This document shows positions 35,928-45,904 of a stretch of DNA of 64,000 nucleotides, piece by piece; the stretch's first letter is position 1; each line of letters starts with the position of its first letter. The position numbers and the translations under genes are program-made. The DNA comes from Auritidibacter ignavus. Lineage in GTDB: Bacteria > Actinomycetota > Actinomycetes > Actinomycetales > Micrococcaceae. The stretch covers positions 19,141 to 83,140 of the forward strand of contig NZ_RDQR01000011.1 in NCBI RefSeq assembly GCF_003703835.1, read 5' to 3'. Below the pieces are notes generated by a model, which ran no database searches, was not told the DNA's origin, and saw nothing but the letters and a program-made list of their open reading frames with translations.

Positions 35928-37316
35928 ATGGAACGTCTTGCGCTTGAAGAGCTCCAGCAGCAACTCCCTGCTGACGTGCTGGTGACCAATCCCGCCACCA
36001 TCGAGTCGTACCGCTGGGACCGGGCGAATGACCCTGAGGCCGGTACCCCTCTGGTTGTGGTGCGTCCGACCAGCACCGAGCAGGTCCAACAGATCGTGAC
36101 CATCGCCGCCAAGTACCGCATTGCCCTGGTACCCCGGGGTGCCGGAACCAGCCTGTCGGGTGGTTCTACCGCCGTGGACAACGGTATTGTGCTCTCGCTG
36201 GAACGGATGAATTCCATCGAGGTTCACCCGCAGACACGTTCGGTCACCGCCGGCCCCGGGGCGCTGAATGCCGAGGTCAAGGTCGCCGCGGCAGAACACG
36301 GCTTGTGGTACCCACCAGATCCCTCCTCCTTCGAAATCTGCTCCATTGGTGGCAATGTGGCTACCAATGCCGGAGGCTTGTGCTGTGTGAAATACGGGGT
36401 CACCACCGATTACGTGTTGGGGATGACCGTGGTGCTCGCCGATGGCAAGATCATCACGCTCGGTGGCCCCTGCATCAAAGATGTGGCCGGGCTGTCGTTG
36501 ACCAAGCTGTTCGTGGGGTCGGAAGGCACCCTCGGCGTGATCACCGAAGTCCACCTGCGCCTGATCCCGCGCCAAAAACAACCCACCACGATGGTGGCCA
36601 CCTTCCCGTCGCTGGAGTCGGCGACCCAGGCGGTGCAACAGATCACCCGGACAATGCGCCCCTCAATGCTGGAATTCATGGATCACGCCACCATCCAGGC
36701 CGTCAACGCCGCCACCGGCATGGGACTGGACGATCAGGCTGCAGCGTTGCTGATTGCCCAATCCGATGAATCGACTGCCTCGGCGGTGGAAGAAATCCAG
36801 CGGATGGAAGCGATCTGTACCGAGCAGGGTGCCACCGAGGCCTTCTGCACCGATGATCCTGAGGAAGGCGAGGCTTTTGTCACCGCCCGCCGAGTCGCGA
36901 TCCCCTCTATTGAACGGATGGGTGCGGTGTTGCTAGAAGACGTCGGCGTGCCTCTGCCGAAACTTAGCGAGTTGGTGGTGGGGATCAACCAGATCGCGAC
37001 CCGGCACCAGGTGAGCATCCCGACCATGGCTCACGCCGGGGACGGCAATACTCACCCGTTGGTGGTTTTGGATCCCACCGATCCGGAGCAACAGGCCCGA
37101 GCGCACCAGGCCTACGGAGAGATTATGGACCTGGCTATCGGTTTGGGCGGGACCATCACCGGCGAACACGGAGTGGGTCGGCTGAAGCGACCCTGGTTGC
37201 AGGACTATCTTGGCGAGGACATCATGGAACTCAACCAACGCATTAAGGACGCCCTGGACCCGCTGGGCATTATGAACCCCGGCGCCATCTTTGACGCGAC
37301 AGATAAGGAGAACTGA
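35928..37316 (+). CDS. glcD: Glycolate oxidase-type FAD-linked oxidase
   Basis: GlcD-like flavoprotein of 462 aa with an FAD-binding domain ([11 protein letters not shown] near residue 68, [10 protein letters not shown] near 142) and an FAD-oxidase C-terminal domain with HAGDGNTHP and GEHGVG. It would oxidise glycolate to glyoxylate. It is followed two bases later by malate synthase G, which consumes glyoxylate, and that pairing fixes the role well. The ATG follows AGGGGG; the frame is open far upstream through the IclR gene, but that part is a shadow. No separate GlcE or GlcF subunit gene is present, so it may work with another electron acceptor. Confidence 0.85.
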   Translation: MERLALEELQQQLPADVLVTNPATIESYRWDRANDPEAGTPLVVVRPTSTEQVQQIVTIAAKYRIALVPRGAGTSLSGGSTAVDNGIVLSLERMNSIEVHPQTRSVTAGPGALNAEVKVAAAEHGLWYPPDPSSFEICSIGGNVATNAGGLCCVKYGVTTDYVLGMTVVLADGKIITLGGPCIKDVAGLSLTKLFVGSEGTLGVITEVHLRLIPRQKQPTTMVATFPSLESATQAVQQITRTMRPSMLEFMDHATIQAVNAATGMGLDDQAAALLIAQSDESTASAVEEIQRMEAICTEQGATEAFCTDDPEEGEAFVTARRVAIPSIERMGAVLLEDVGVPLPKLSELVVGINQIATRHQVSIPTMAHAGDGNTHPLVVLDPTDPEQQARAHQAYGEIMDLAIGLGGTITGEHGVGRLKRPWLQDYLGEDIMELNQRIKDALDPLGIMNPGAIFDATDKEN

Positions 37317-37318
37317 CC

Positions 37319-39496
37319 GTGACTCAACCGAACTACGCCGAACGTGCTGGACTGCAGGTGGCCGATGAGTTGCTGGAGTTCGTGGAAACCCACGCGCTAC
37401 CGGCTGCTGAGCAGGATGCCGAGAGCTTCTGGTCCGGGGTGGCTGAGATCTTCGCCGATTTGACCCCGAAGAACCAGGCGCTGTTAGCCACCCGTGATGA
37501 GCTACAGCAGCAGCTGGACACCTACTACCGCGAGCACAACGGCGTCGGCGACGCTGCGAGGTATCGCGCATTTTTGGAAGAGATCGGCTACCTGTTGCCG
37601 GCCCCCGAGGAGGTCAAGGCCACCACGACCAACCTGGATGTGGAGATCACCCACCAGGCCGGCCCGCAGTTGGTGGTCCCGGTGAGCAACGCCCGCTTTG
37701 CCATCAACGCCGCCAATGCCCGGTGGGGTTCGCTCTACGATGCCTACTACGGCACCGATGCGATCGATCAGTCCGATGGGAAAGAACCGGTGGGAGACTA
37801 CAACCCGGTTCGCGGTGCTGCGGTGATCGCTAAGGGTCGCGAACTGCTGGATCTCGCAGCCCCGTTGACCGCTGGCTCTCACGCTGACTCCACCGGCTAC
37901 CGGGTGGTTGAGGGCGCCCTGAAGGTCACGTTGTCGAACGGGACCGAGACTGAGCTGGCTGATCCAGAGGGCTTCATCGGCTACACCGGATCCCCCGAAC
38001 AGCCCGAGACGGTGTTGTTGCGCCATAACGGCCTGCACCTGGAGATCGACTTTGACACCTCGGGCACCATTGGCTCCACCGATGGTGCCGGGATCCAGGA
38101 CATCATGCTGGAATCGGCCGTGACCTCGATCATCGACCTGGAAGACTCGGTGGCTGCGGTAGACGCCGAAGATAAAACCCTGTGCTACTCCAACTGGTCC
38201 GGGCTGGTCAACGGCACGCTGAGTGAAGAGGTGACCAAAAACGGCAGGACCTTCACTCGCGTGCTGGCAGATGACCGCCACTACACCGCCGCCAATGGCA
38301 CCGATACCATCTCGCTGAAGGGCCGATCGCTCTTGTTGGTGCGCAACGTGGGCCATCTGATGACCACCGATGCGGTGCTGGATGCCGAGGGCAATGAGGT
38401 GCCCGAGGGTATTTTGGACGCGATTATCACCTCGCTGGTGGCCGTGCCGAACCTGCGCTCCGGGAAAGGGAACTCTTCGACCGGATCGTTATATATCGTC
38501 AAACCGAAGATGCACGGTCCGACCGAAGTTGCTTTCGCCGTGGAGACCCTGGGCCGGGTCGAGCAGCTGCTCGGATTGCCCGCAACCAGCCTGAAGATCG
38601 GCATTATGGACGAGGAGCGTCGCACTTCGGTCAACCTGGCTGCCGCGATCAACGAAGCCAGCGATCGGGTATTCTTCATCAACACCGGATTCCTGGACCG
38701 CACCGGAGATGAAATCCACACCTCGATGCACGCCGGTGCCGTGGTGCGCAAGGCAGATATGAAGGCTCAGCCCTTCCTGAAGGCCTACGAAAACTCCAAC
38801 GTCGACATTGGCTTGGCGGCCGGCTTCCGCGGTACTGCCCAAATTGGTAAGGGCATGTGGGCCAAGCCGGATTTGATGGCCGATATGCTCGAGGAGAAGA
38901 TCGGTCACGTCCGCTCCGGGGCCACCGCCGCCTGGGTGCCCTCACCGACCGCGGCCACATTACATGCCCTGCACTACCATCTGGAAGATGCCTTCCAGGT
39001 CCAGTCCGAGATCGCTCAGCGTCAGGCCCAGTCCCTCGAGCCGTTGCTCCAGCCCCCACTGGGTGAGCCCGAGAAGCTCAGCGATGAGCAGCGCCTGGCC
39101 GAGGTGGACGAAAACGTCCAATCCATCTTGGGCTATGTGGTGCGCTGGATCGACCAGGGCGTGGGTTGCTCGAAGGTACCCGATATTCACGACGTGGCTC
39201 TGATGGAAGACCGCGCCACCCTGCGGATTTCCTCTCAGCTACTGGCCAACTGGCTCGAACACGGCGTCATCACTCAGGAGAAGGTGGATGAATCTCTGGC
39301 TCGCCTGTCTGCTGTGGTCGATGAACAAAACGCTGGCGACCCGAACTACGAGGTGTTGATGCCCAACGGTCAGGGCGGAATCGCCTTCCAGGCCGCTCGT
39401 GCGCTGATCGTTGAGGGGGCCGCCCAGCCCAACGGCTACACCGAACCGTTGTTGCACCGCTACCGTCGGGCCAAGAAGCAGGAACAGCGCGGCTAA
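37319..39496 (+). CDS. glcB: Malate synthase G
   Basis: Monomeric malate synthase of 725 aa, the usual length of isoform G. It condenses glyoxylate with acetyl-CoA to malate. Recognisable segments are the acidic metal-binding [18 protein letters not shown] near residue 270 and [17 protein letters not shown] near residue 425, with [16 protein letters not shown] later. The GTG start follows AAGGAGA and lies two bases after the glcD stop, showing an operon for growth on glycolate or glyoxylate precursors. A hairpin follows the gene. Confidence 0.95.
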   Translation: MTQPNYAERAGLQVADELLEFVETHALPAAEQDAESFWSGVAEIFADLTPKNQALLATRDELQQQLDTYYREHNGVGDAARYRAFLEEIGYLLPAPEEVKATTTNLDVEITHQAGPQLVVPVSNARFAINAANARWGSLYDAYYGTDAIDQSDGKEPVGDYNPVRGAAVIAKGRELLDLAAPLTAGSHADSTGYRVVEGALKVTLSNGTETELADPEGFIGYTGSPEQPETVLLRHNGLHLEIDFDTSGTIGSTDGAGIQDIMLESAVTSIIDLEDSVAAVDAEDKTLCYSNWSGLVNGTLSEEVTKNGRTFTRVLADDRHYTAANGTDTISLKGRSLLLVRNVGHLMTTDAVLDAEGNEVPEGILDAIITSLVAVPNLRSGKGNSSTGSLYIVKPKMHGPTEVAFAVETLGRVEQLLGLPATSLKIGIMDEERRTSVNLAAAINEASDRVFFINTGFLDRTGDEIHTSMHAGAVVRKADMKAQPFLKAYENSNVDIGLAAGFRGTAQIGKGMWAKPDLMADMLEEKIGHVRSGATAAWVPSPTAATLHALHYHLEDAFQVQSEIAQRQAQSLEPLLQPPLGEPEKLSDEQRLAEVDENVQSILGYVVRWIDQGVGCSKVPDIHDVALMEDRATLRISSQLLANWLEHGVITQEKVDESLARLSAVVDEQNAGDPNYEVLMPNGQGGIAFQAARALIVEGAAQPNGYTEPLLHRYRRAKKQEQRG

Positions 39497-39510
39497 TTCT
39501 CACACGCAAT

Positions 39511-39539
39511 CGGCACCGTTCTGAATCGGGACGGTGCCG
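39511..39539. terminator. Bidirectional terminator between malate synthase and esterase genes
   Basis: A perfect 9-bp stem, CGGCACCGT with ACGGTGCCG, encloses an 11-base loop between convergent genes. Confidence 0.75.
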
Positions 39540-39544
39540 AGGCG

Positions 39545-40561
39545 TTAAAGGTCGCGCATGAACCTGACGGCGTGGTGCATTGCCTCACGTGCGCCACGCC
39601 AGACGCCCAAGGAATTGACGAAGGGGTGCAAGAGTCCGGAATTCACCCGCAGTGTGGTCTCCACTCCGGCCTCACGTAGAGCCTGAGCATAGGCGAGACC
39701 TTCGTCGCGCAGTGGATCAAATCCGGCCACTGACACGTAGGCCGGTGCGGTGCGTGCCAGCAACTCAGGTGGCGCCAACAATGGAGAAACGCGCCAGTCG
39801 GTGGCCAACTCCAGTTCAGAACCCAGATAGTGGTTGCGATACCATCGCATGTGCTTGCGCGTGAGGAAGTACCCGCGTGCGAATTCGTCGTATGAGACCG
39901 TATCCAGCCGGCTCAGGTTAGTTACCGGCACAAAGAGCATCTGTGCCACTGGCTGTGAGCTACCTGAATCCGCTCTGAGCAAAGATACCGCCGCACTTAG
40001 GTGCCCACCGGCCGAATCGCCGGCAATGATCACCTTATGCGGATCCACCCCGGGAACCTGGCCTTCCAGGACGGCATCCAGGGCGTCGTTCACGGCCAAC
40101 AGCGCCGTCGGATGAGGGTGTTCCGGGGCGAGCGGGTACTCCAGGCTAATCACGATGACCTCGGCACGATGGCACAAGAACCGGGCGGTCGAATCGTGAC
40201 TGCGCGTCGATCCCAGGGTCCAGCCACCCCCATGAGCGTAGAGCACAGCGGGACGAGGGATCTGAGCTCCAATCGGATAGTAGACCCGCGCGAGTACTCC
40301 GCCCACATACTGGGTGGTGACAGCTAAAACGGCCGGACTTCCTGGGTTGCCGGCGGCCGCTTCCTTCTCGATCTCGCTGCGGGCCTGATCTACCGGGAGA
40401 TCGGAGAAGTCTTTCGTGGCGAGGTTGAGAACTGCCAGAGAAAGACGAACATCGGAGTCCATCCGGTCCCCCGAGCGATTCGTCAGAGCAGGGACAACTC
40501 GGTCCAGTACAGTATCAGGGATCCGGTCGAGGGCTCGAGCCGCCAGCGTGAGGCTAGACAT
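39545..40561 (-). CDS. Alpha/beta hydrolase, hormone-sensitive-lipase type esterase
   Basis: Esterase of 338 aa. The oxyanion-hole motif HGGGWTLGS lies near residue 111 and the nucleophile motif GDSAGGH near residue 181. An aspartate in FDPLRDEG and a histidine in LLHPF complete a triad. No signal peptide is seen, so it is probably cytoplasmic and acts on short-chain esters or lactones. Its ATG is two bases after the stop of the baeRF-type gene, so the two form an operon read right to left. Confidence 0.82.
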   Translation of the reverse strand: MSSLTLAARALDRIPDTVLDRVVPALTNRSGDRMDSDVRLSLAVLNLATKDFSDLPVDQARSEIEKEAAAGNPGSPAVLAVTTQYVGGVLARVYYPIGAQIPRPAVLYAHGGGWTLGSTRSHDSTARFLCHRAEVIVISLEYPLAPEHPHPTALLAVNDALDAVLEGQVPGVDPHKVIIAGDSAGGHLSAAVSLLRADSGSSQPVAQMLFVPVTNLSRLDTVSYDEFARGYFLTRKHMRWYRNHYLGSELELATDWRVSPLLAPPELLARTAPAYVSVAGFDPLRDEGLAYAQALREAGVETTLRVNSGLLHPFVNSLGVWRGAREAMHHAVRFMRDL

Positions 40562-40563
40562 GG

Positions 40564-41613
40564 TTAATACCGCATCAAGGCAGCAACATTCTCGACGCGA
40601 CCATCGGAAATGATGATGACCCGACCAGAGTTCAACAGCGTATGCAGAATGGCGGTGTTCACCTGACCGGTGCCATCTGAGGCGGACAGTGCGGGGTTGA
40701 TAAAGAGTCGGTCCACCCGGCCTTCGACCGCTCCATCGCGGATCACATCGGGTTGGGTCTCGCCCAAGCCGGTGCCAGCCACATTGGCGAAGCGCTCATA
40801 CTCGGCATCATCGGCGGCAGCGAATCGCGGGCGGATGATCTGCTCCCAGACCTCATCGCGCAACTCAGCACCGGATTTAGTCTCCGGGTTACCGGCCAAG
40901 AATTCCTCGGTCACTACCGGATACGACGAATAGCCTCGGACCTCTGGGACGAGTTCGGACACGGAGGCTACCACCAGTGGCTGCGAGCGCGCCCGGCCGA
41001 GTTCATCACCCAGCGAGGCCCCCACATCGTGTAAGAACTTTTGCTGTTCGACTTCGAAATTGCTGTTCCCATTGCCGCGCACGCCCGGGGTATAACCGGA
41101 ACTACGATCATCCGACTCCCATTCTTCACGGGATTCCGGAACGTGGTTGAGCTCCAGCTCGGTGACGGTATCTTTGGTGGCATCAAAAAGCCGCACTTTA
41201 TTTTGAGCCAGAGCCAGAATGTAAAACGCTGAGGACTCGGTGAGGGCCTCGGCAATCGGTCGCAACACGAAGTGCTGATTGACGTGAACGTATTCGGTGA
41301 CCGGAACACCGAGCCGGTAGGCCCGCCAAAAACCATCGGCAGCAAAGAGTGCCAGGGTCTCAGACTGGTCACGCACAAAACCCGGGTCGGAGACTAGCTC
41401 CTCCAGCGGCGCCACGATCTGGTTAATGGCGTCGGGGTCGGAAGCCTGCTTTTTCGCCTCATTCAGCGCGGATTTAATCCGGGTCGCCGTCTCCGAGGAG
41501 CTGTGGTGGATCGGATTGGTGGGAAGGAATATCGAGACCTTCAACCCCTCGGCGGTAGCCATGGCTTTCAGGTCTTCTGCGGTGATCTGATCAAACTGTC
41601 CGTGTAGTCCCAT
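40564..41613 (-). CDS. baeRF-type protein (bacterial homologue of eukaryotic release factor fold)
   Basis: Protein of 349 aa that resembles the bacterial archaeo-eukaryotic release-factor-like families (baeRF3/7): an N-terminal segment SIFLPTNPI followed by alternating helices, a central YVHVNQHFVLRPIAE, ILALAQNKVRLFDA, and the C-terminal LHTLLNSGRVIIISDG. These proteins are thought to act on ribosomes or RNA, often in stress settings, but function is poorly established. An IS481-family copy begins 37 bases upstream of its start and has probably replaced its promoter region. Confidence 0.65.
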   Translation of the reverse strand: MGLHGQFDQITAEDLKAMATAEGLKVSIFLPTNPIHHSSSETATRIKSALNEAKKQASDPDAINQIVAPLEELVSDPGFVRDQSETLALFAADGFWRAYRLGVPVTEYVHVNQHFVLRPIAEALTESSAFYILALAQNKVRLFDATKDTVTELELNHVPESREEWESDDRSSGYTPGVRGNGNSNFEVEQQKFLHDVGASLGDELGRARSQPLVVASVSELVPEVRGYSSYPVVTEEFLAGNPETKSGAELRDEVWEQIIRPRFAAADDAEYERFANVAGTGLGETQPDVIRDGAVEGRVDRLFINPALSASDGTGQVNTAILHTLLNSGRVIIISDGRVENVAALMRY

Positions 41614-41646
41614 GAGTTCACACTACCGAGGAGACCGAAGTCACGT

Positions 41647-42648
41647 CTAGGTGTACTTCCCCGTGAGGTTGTGAACGCGGTCTGCTGGTGAGAGTCCCCC
41701 GATGGCGGTGTGGGCTCGGTGGTGATTGTAGTCATGTAAGAACGCTGCGTACGAGTTTTCGCGAGCACTGTCACTGGCATACGGTCTCGCGTAGGCCCAT
41801 TCGTTCATCAGCGTCCGGTTGAACCGCTCGACTTTCCCATTCGTCTGCGGACGGCGAGGCCTCGTCCGCTTGTGCCTGACCCCATCTCCGAGGGCTTGCT
41901 GGGAGTCCGCGGACCGGTAACAAGCCCCGTTGTCCGTCATGACTGCTTCGATCGCGACACTGATACTGGTGAAGAACCTGTTCGCCCGCTTCCAGAAGCC
42001 TGCTGCGGTGTGTTTCTTCTCGTCATTGAGGATCTCGGAGTAGACCAGCCGGGAGTAGTCATCGACGGCGTGATGCAGGTACCGATACCCCCGCGACGAA
42101 GGCTGCCCGGCACGCGCGGCTTTGCCCCGTGAGGACTGGACCTTCCGGTCCTGGCCCGATCCGCGGCCATGAGCCCGCCATCCGCCACCGTTAGGGATGC
42201 GGCCAAGCTTCTTGACATCAACGTGGACCAGCTGGCCGGGCTGCTCGGCTTCGTAGCGACAGGGTGCGGGCCGGCGGACCGGCAGGCCGGTGGCCTGATC
42301 GATGCATTCCAGGTTAGGCATCCGGTAGCGGGCCAGGACCTGCCCGACGGTCGAGCGTGGCACGCGCAGGTGGTAGCCGATCCGGTGCGGCCCCCATCGG
42401 CGGTTGAACCGCAGCGCGATGATGCGTCGCTCGGTACGTGCGCTGAGCCTGTTCGGGCTGTGGTGCGGACGGCTCGAGCGGTCAGCCAAACCGGTCCCTG
42501 CCCGGTGCCGGCTCACCCAGCGAGACACCGTTGCCGGGGACACCTGGAAGCGTTCAGCAACGCGTCGCTGGGGCCAGCCGTGATCGACAACAAGAGAGAC
42601 GAGCCGGCGCCTACCCTCAATGGTCATCGGGGCGTTACGGTGTGTCAT
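41647..42648 (-). CDS. IS481-family transposase, copy A
   Basis: Transposase of 333 aa with an N-terminal helix-turn-helix (RRVAERFQVSPATVSRWVSR) and an rve-type DDE core: Asp in HVDVKKLGRI, Asp in MTDNGACY and Glu in GKVERFNRT. The reading frame has no stop of its own: its TAG lies on the minus strand inside the duplicated CTAG target at 41647-41650. The protein is identical to that of copy B. Confidence 0.92.
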   Translation of the reverse strand: MTHRNAPMTIEGRRRLVSLVVDHGWPQRRVAERFQVSPATVSRWVSRHRAGTGLADRSSRPHHSPNRLSARTERRIIALRFNRRWGPHRIGYHLRVPRSTVGQVLARYRMPNLECIDQATGLPVRRPAPCRYEAEQPGQLVHVDVKKLGRIPNGGGWRAHGRGSGQDRKVQSSRGKAARAGQPSSRGYRYLHHAVDDYSRLVYSEILNDEKKHTAAGFWKRANRFFTSISVAIEAVMTDNGACYRSADSQQALGDGVRHKRTRPRRPQTNGKVERFNRTLMNEWAYARPYASDSARENSYAAFLHDYNHHRAHTAIGGLSPADRVHNLTGKYT

Positions 42649-42746
42649 GGAAGACCTCCGGGTCAGGGTGCGTGTCGTTACCCACCTCGATACCGGGGGT
42701 CGTCTCTGACCTCAAATCCCGTTCACAACCTCCCGAGGAACTACAT
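41651..42746 (-). mobile_element. IS481-family insertion sequence, copy A (1,096 bp)
   Basis: The element is bounded by CTAG on both sides (41647-41650 and 42747-42750), the preferred target and duplication of IS481. Terminal inverted repeats start GTGTACTTCC on the left and, inverted, ATGTAGTTCC on the right, with GAGGTTGTGAACG shared further in. The left flank is the upstream region of the baeRF gene; the right flank is the 3' part of a hicA gene. Confidence 0.9.
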
Positions 42747-42842
42747 CTAGCCGTGATCACCCAGACCCGCGAAATCTCCCCTGGAGTTGTACGCGACACC
42801 GAGAAGAAGCTGGCTTGCCTGCCGAAAGGATGGAACCTATGA
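42747..42842 (+). pseudogene. hicA: 3' fragment of a HicA toxin gene
   Basis: Reading from the right IS end, CTA GCC GTG ATC encodes LAVI and continues in frame for about 31 codons (TREISPGVVRDTEKKLACLP) to a TGA. The stop overlaps the hicB start as ATGA, the usual arrangement of hicAB operons. The missing 5' part lies 5.5 kb away at 48189-48305 against the other IS copy, ending in the same CTAG in the matching frame. See the finding on the split gene. Confidence 0.72.
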
Positions 42843-43225
42843 GCGCCTACACCACCATAGCCCGCCGCTGGTCCGGAGGTTGGGAAATCCACGTCACCGA
42901 CCTCGGTGTCACCCAGGCCCGCACCCTCGCCGCCGCAGAACAGCAAGCTGCCGACTACATCGAGACCCTCACCGGGGAAGCACCCGTGGCAGTGACCGTC
43001 ACTCCTGACCTCGGGGAGCTCGGAAGCAAGGTCGTCCAGGCTCGCAAACTCTCTCAGGATGCAGCCGAAGCGCAAGCCCGAGCCGCCTCAGAGATCCGAG
43101 GCGCCGTAGCCGAGCTGCGCTCCCAGGGACTATCTGTGACTGATATCGCCGCCATCCTGGGAGTCTCACGCGGTCGAGTCTCCCAGCTCACCACTGGCCC
43201 GCACGAGGAAAAGGCCGCGGCCTGA
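42839..43225 (+). CDS. hicB: HicB-like antitoxin with helix-turn-helix
   Basis: Protein of 128 aa. The N-terminal half (about residues 5-50, WEIHVTDLGVTQARTLAAAE) matches the partial RNase-H fold of HicB antitoxins. The middle is a predicted helical linker, and residues about 95-115 form a helix-turn-helix (VTDIAAILGVSRGRVSQLT) for operator binding. The ATG follows AAAGGA and overlaps the hicA stop. The partner toxin is broken, so the antitoxin is now an orphan. Confidence 0.7.
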   Translation: MSAYTTIARRWSGGWEIHVTDLGVTQARTLAAAEQQAADYIETLTGEAPVAVTVTPDLGELGSKVVQARKLSQDAAEAQARAASEIRGAVAELRSQGLSVTDIAAILGVSRGRVSQLTTGPHEEKAAA

Positions 43226-43371
43226 CCCAGCCCAGCCGCTGAAACGCCCCCAGCCCCTTTGCAGCGGACACGCGACCGGCGGTCATTAGCATCACGGGCA
43301 TCAGGCAGGGCTGAGTCGGTCACCCGGAGGAAATATTACGGATGGACTACGAGCTGAGGCAAAGGAGAGCA

Positions 43372-43575
43372 ATGAGCGGCTTGAACTTCGGAGTGTTGCT
43401 GGTCATGGCTGCACCGCTGTTCGTTGCGCTGACGTATAACGCGAACCTTGCCGAGCATTCTGTGGTGCTGTGGGTTCTGGCGTTGGTGACGATGGGGACG
43501 GGACTTCTCTTGGTCTACCAAGCAAGGGGCGAAGAGCCCTCTTCTGGCGAGGAGGACACCTCAACAGGACTCTGA
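43372..43575 (+). CDS. Small two-helix membrane protein
   Basis: Protein of 67 aa (77 if the in-frame ATG at 43342 is used). Two hydrophobic segments, about 5-23 and 32-52, are followed by an acidic tail ending in a run of Glu, Asp and Ser. The ATG at 43372 has AAAGGAG at good spacing; the earlier ATG has GGAGG further away. No family is recognised. It lies between hicB and a strong terminator. Confidence 0.55.
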   Translation: MSGLNFGVLLVMAAPLFVALTYNANLAEHSVVLWVLALVTMGTGLLLVYQARGEEPSSGEEDTSTGL

Positions 43576-43612
43576 GGCCCTCATCTCGCTTATGAGGGTC
43601 GCCAGGTACAGC

Positions 43613-43659
43613 AAGAAGGTGGGGTGGAGTGAGCGATGCTCACCGCACCCCACCTTCTT
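43613..43659. terminator. Long bidirectional hairpin
   Basis: A perfect 14-bp outer stem, AAGAAGGTGGGGTG with CACCCCACCTTCTT, encloses a second 6-bp stem GTGAGC/GCTCAC. It separates the convergent membrane-protein and coiled-coil genes. Confidence 0.85.
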
Positions 43660-43671
43660 GACTCAAAGGGG

Positions 43672-43962
43672 TCAGGACGCGGCTTCAAGCTTCCGCTCGA
43701 GCTTCCTCTTCTTACGGTGCAGCTTGTAGTAGCTCCGCGCCCCAGCAGTAGTTGCCTTGCCCTGCTCTTCCAGGGAGGGCAACCCCTGCTCGGTCAGTTC
43801 TCTGTTGATCTCCGCCGGATCGACCTGCTCGGCCTTACGGCGCTCGACCAGTTCCTGGGCTTGCTTCAGCTGCTCAGCAGCCAGCGGGTGCTCGGAGATC
43901 TGTTGTGTTACCTCGTGAAGTTCCTTGCGAATCTCGTTGGGGTTCTTGTATGAGCCGAACAT
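43672..43962 (-). CDS. Small charged coiled-coil protein
   Basis: Protein of 96 aa, rich in Glu, Lys, Arg and Gln, with long predicted helices (for example LAAEQLKQAQELVERRKAEQ) and a basic C-terminus with KLHRKKRKLERKL. No signal peptide. No family recognised. It begins one base after the stop of the small secreted protein gene on the same strand, so the two are co-transcribed and probably translationally coupled. Confidence 0.55.
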   Translation of the reverse strand: MFGSYKNPNEIRKELHEVTQQISEHPLAAEQLKQAQELVERRKAEQVDPAEINRELTEQGLPSLEEQGKATTAGARSYYKLHRKKRKLERKLEAAS

Positions 43963-43963
43963 C

Positions 43964-44350
43964 TTATCGCCCCATCACGCAGCGGACGGCGGCAAAGCCG
44001 AAGGCCTGCAGTATGTCTGTGGTGCTGCCCAGCTCAGCCATGCGGGTGATCTGAGTGCTGTTCAGCCCAATGCCAGTCAGGCAATGGCGCGCGGCGTAGA
44101 CGATTGCGGCCGGAATCTCGGCATCAGCAATCTCCTCAGCCTCTTCGTCAGAGAGCGGAGACTCCTCAGACGCTGCCTCGGCGTCGTCCAGAGTGATCTC
44201 GTAGGCGGTTTTCACCTCGCTGACTGATTCAACAGCTGCCAAGTCCACGGACTGCTCTTCGACTTCCGAAGCGTTAGCTCCAGGCGCTACTAACCCAACG
44301 GTCAGCGCCGCAGCCGCCAGGGCGGAAGCTCCCATCTTGATGATTCGCAT
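43964..44350 (-). CDS. Small secreted protein with two cysteines
   Basis: Precursor of 128 aa with a clear signal peptide (about residues 1-28, ending near PGANAS). An acidic, probably disordered middle (about 30-80) and a compact C-terminal region with two cysteines follow (ARHCLTGIGL; FAAVRCVMGR), which could form one disulphide. I do not recognise the family. It is divergent from the secreted protease gene 230 bases away; the shape (acidic pro-region, small C-terminal core) would suit a bacteriocin-like or inhibitor precursor, but that is a guess. Confidence 0.6.
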   Translation of the reverse strand: MRIIKMGASALAAAALTVGLVAPGANASEVEEQSVDLAAVESVSEVKTAYEITLDDAEAASEESPLSDEEAEEIADAEIPAAIVYAARHCLTGIGLNSTQITRMAELGSTTDILQAFGFAAVRCVMGR

Positions 44351-44583
44351 CAGTACTTACCCTCCATACTTCGCTCTGTTCGGGGAAACAGGAACAGGCC
44401 GAAGAAAGTACTCGCTTTTGGCCCGCGTGTCCCACCTCACTACATTCCTTAGGTTGAGGTCAACCCCTACTACACAAAAGCTCAGTGCCTGTGTGAGTAT
44501 CTTGAGTACAGTCCGACCGGAACGCTGCCTCGTCGATGGTTGATGGCCGCCATCAGTAAATGAGAACGCCTTGGAGAAGTCGT

Positions 44584-45804
44584 ATGAATTTGAAGAGAAT
44601 CCCACTAACCGTCCTCGGCGTTGCCTACGCGGTGGTTGTCTGGCTGTCTGCCGCAAGTGCAGACAGCGTGGAAGACAATGGGCGGGAAATCGTCGGAGGC
44701 GAAGCGGAAGCAGAAGTATCTGAAGACTTCGCTGATGACATCGAGAGGCTTGCTGAGCGCAGTGAGACTGACCCTGAGCAGGTTCATGCCTCCTATGCCG
44801 GCCAAGAACAGTTCCTCACAGTCTTGACGTTGGCTTACGAGACCCATCCCGACCTGTTCTACTCGGCGGGCTGGACCCCTGACCGTCAAGAAGATGAGGG
44901 GTACGGAGCATGGGTGGCTTTTACAGAGCCCGTCGAAGATGAAGTGCGGGAGGCTTTTACAGAGCTTCCTACCTCGGTAGAGCTGCGCTACGACGCTGAA
45001 GTCAGCGAGGAAGACATGGAGGAAGCGCGGTCTGAGGCGTTAGCGGAGCTCTACGCACCCGCACAGGTCGACGCTGTGTCGGGGCATTTTACTGAAGATG
45101 GGGAACTCGAGATACAGGTGGAGGTCGACCCTTCAGACGAAGATGAGGTCGAGCCTCTGATTGAAGAAGTGGAACGGGATGCGCCCGTGGAGGTAGCTAT
45201 TTCAACCACAGAAGACCTGGGAATCGAGCCTGAAGCGGTGCTTGGCGGGGTTGGGGTCACTCACTGCACCTCTGCGTTCACCGCATACAGGGACGGGGAG
45301 AACGCGCTGCTCGGAGCTCACCACTGCCCACCTGACGCCGGCGTTCCGTCCGGAGGCAGTGAAGAACTCACGTTCGTTGACGGGCACATCGGCCCACAAG
45401 GAGATGTCAGAGTGCACACCACAACTGACCCCATTGACAACGCCATTGTCCTAGACCCTGAGGGCGACTCCACTCGAGAGATCACATCCCGCGCGAGAAC
45501 TCCTGAAGGGGCCTTGGTCTGCAACTTCGGACAGGAGCGCGGGAGCTCTGACTGCACGACGGTACGGAGCGCCAACCACTCGTTCAACGCGATCGATCCG
45601 GATGCGATGGAGATTGTCAGAGTGTCGAATGCCGTGCAGACTGAGGCCGGACTGACTGAAGCGGGCGACAGCGGAGGGCCGTGGTATTCCGGCAACGCTG
45701 CCTTAGGCATTCACTTCGGTCAGTCTGAGGACCTCTCGACCTTCTCCAACATCTTGGATGCGGAAGACGTACTCGGAGTGGAGGTCAACACCGGCTCCAA
45801 CTAA
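44584..45804 (+). CDS. Secreted S1-family (streptogrisin-like) serine protease
   Basis: Chymotrypsin-fold protease of 406 aa. A signal peptide covers about residues 1-27 (VWLSAASADS). A very acidic pro-region of about 180 residues follows. The catalytic domain has His in LLGAHHC, Asp in TTDPIDNAIV and Ser in EAGDSGGPW. Pairs of cysteines around the His and before the Ser match alpha-lytic/streptogrisin proteases. The ATG follows GGAGAAG. The gene lies in the IS-bounded segment. No anchor is present, so the mature enzyme is probably released. Confidence 0.82.
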   Translation: MNLKRIPLTVLGVAYAVVVWLSAASADSVEDNGREIVGGEAEAEVSEDFADDIERLAERSETDPEQVHASYAGQEQFLTVLTLAYETHPDLFYSAGWTPDRQEDEGYGAWVAFTEPVEDEVREAFTELPTSVELRYDAEVSEEDMEEARSEALAELYAPAQVDAVSGHFTEDGELEIQVEVDPSDEDEVEPLIEEVERDAPVEVAISTTEDLGIEPEAVLGGVGVTHCTSAFTAYRDGENALLGAHHCPPDAGVPSGGSEELTFVDGHIGPQGDVRVHTTTDPIDNAIVLDPEGDSTREITSRARTPEGALVCNFGQERGSSDCTTVRSANHSFNAIDPDAMEIVRVSNAVQTEAGLTEAGDSGGPWYSGNAALGIHFGQSEDLSTFSNILDAEDVLGVEVNTGSN

Positions 45805-45904
45805 CACTTGGGCCGTTAACGTCCCGGCTGGCTCAGAGTCCGCAGTTGCCGGTGTCAACGACCTCGAACTCCTCGTCTACGGTGATCTGAACGGTGGACT
45901 TGAA

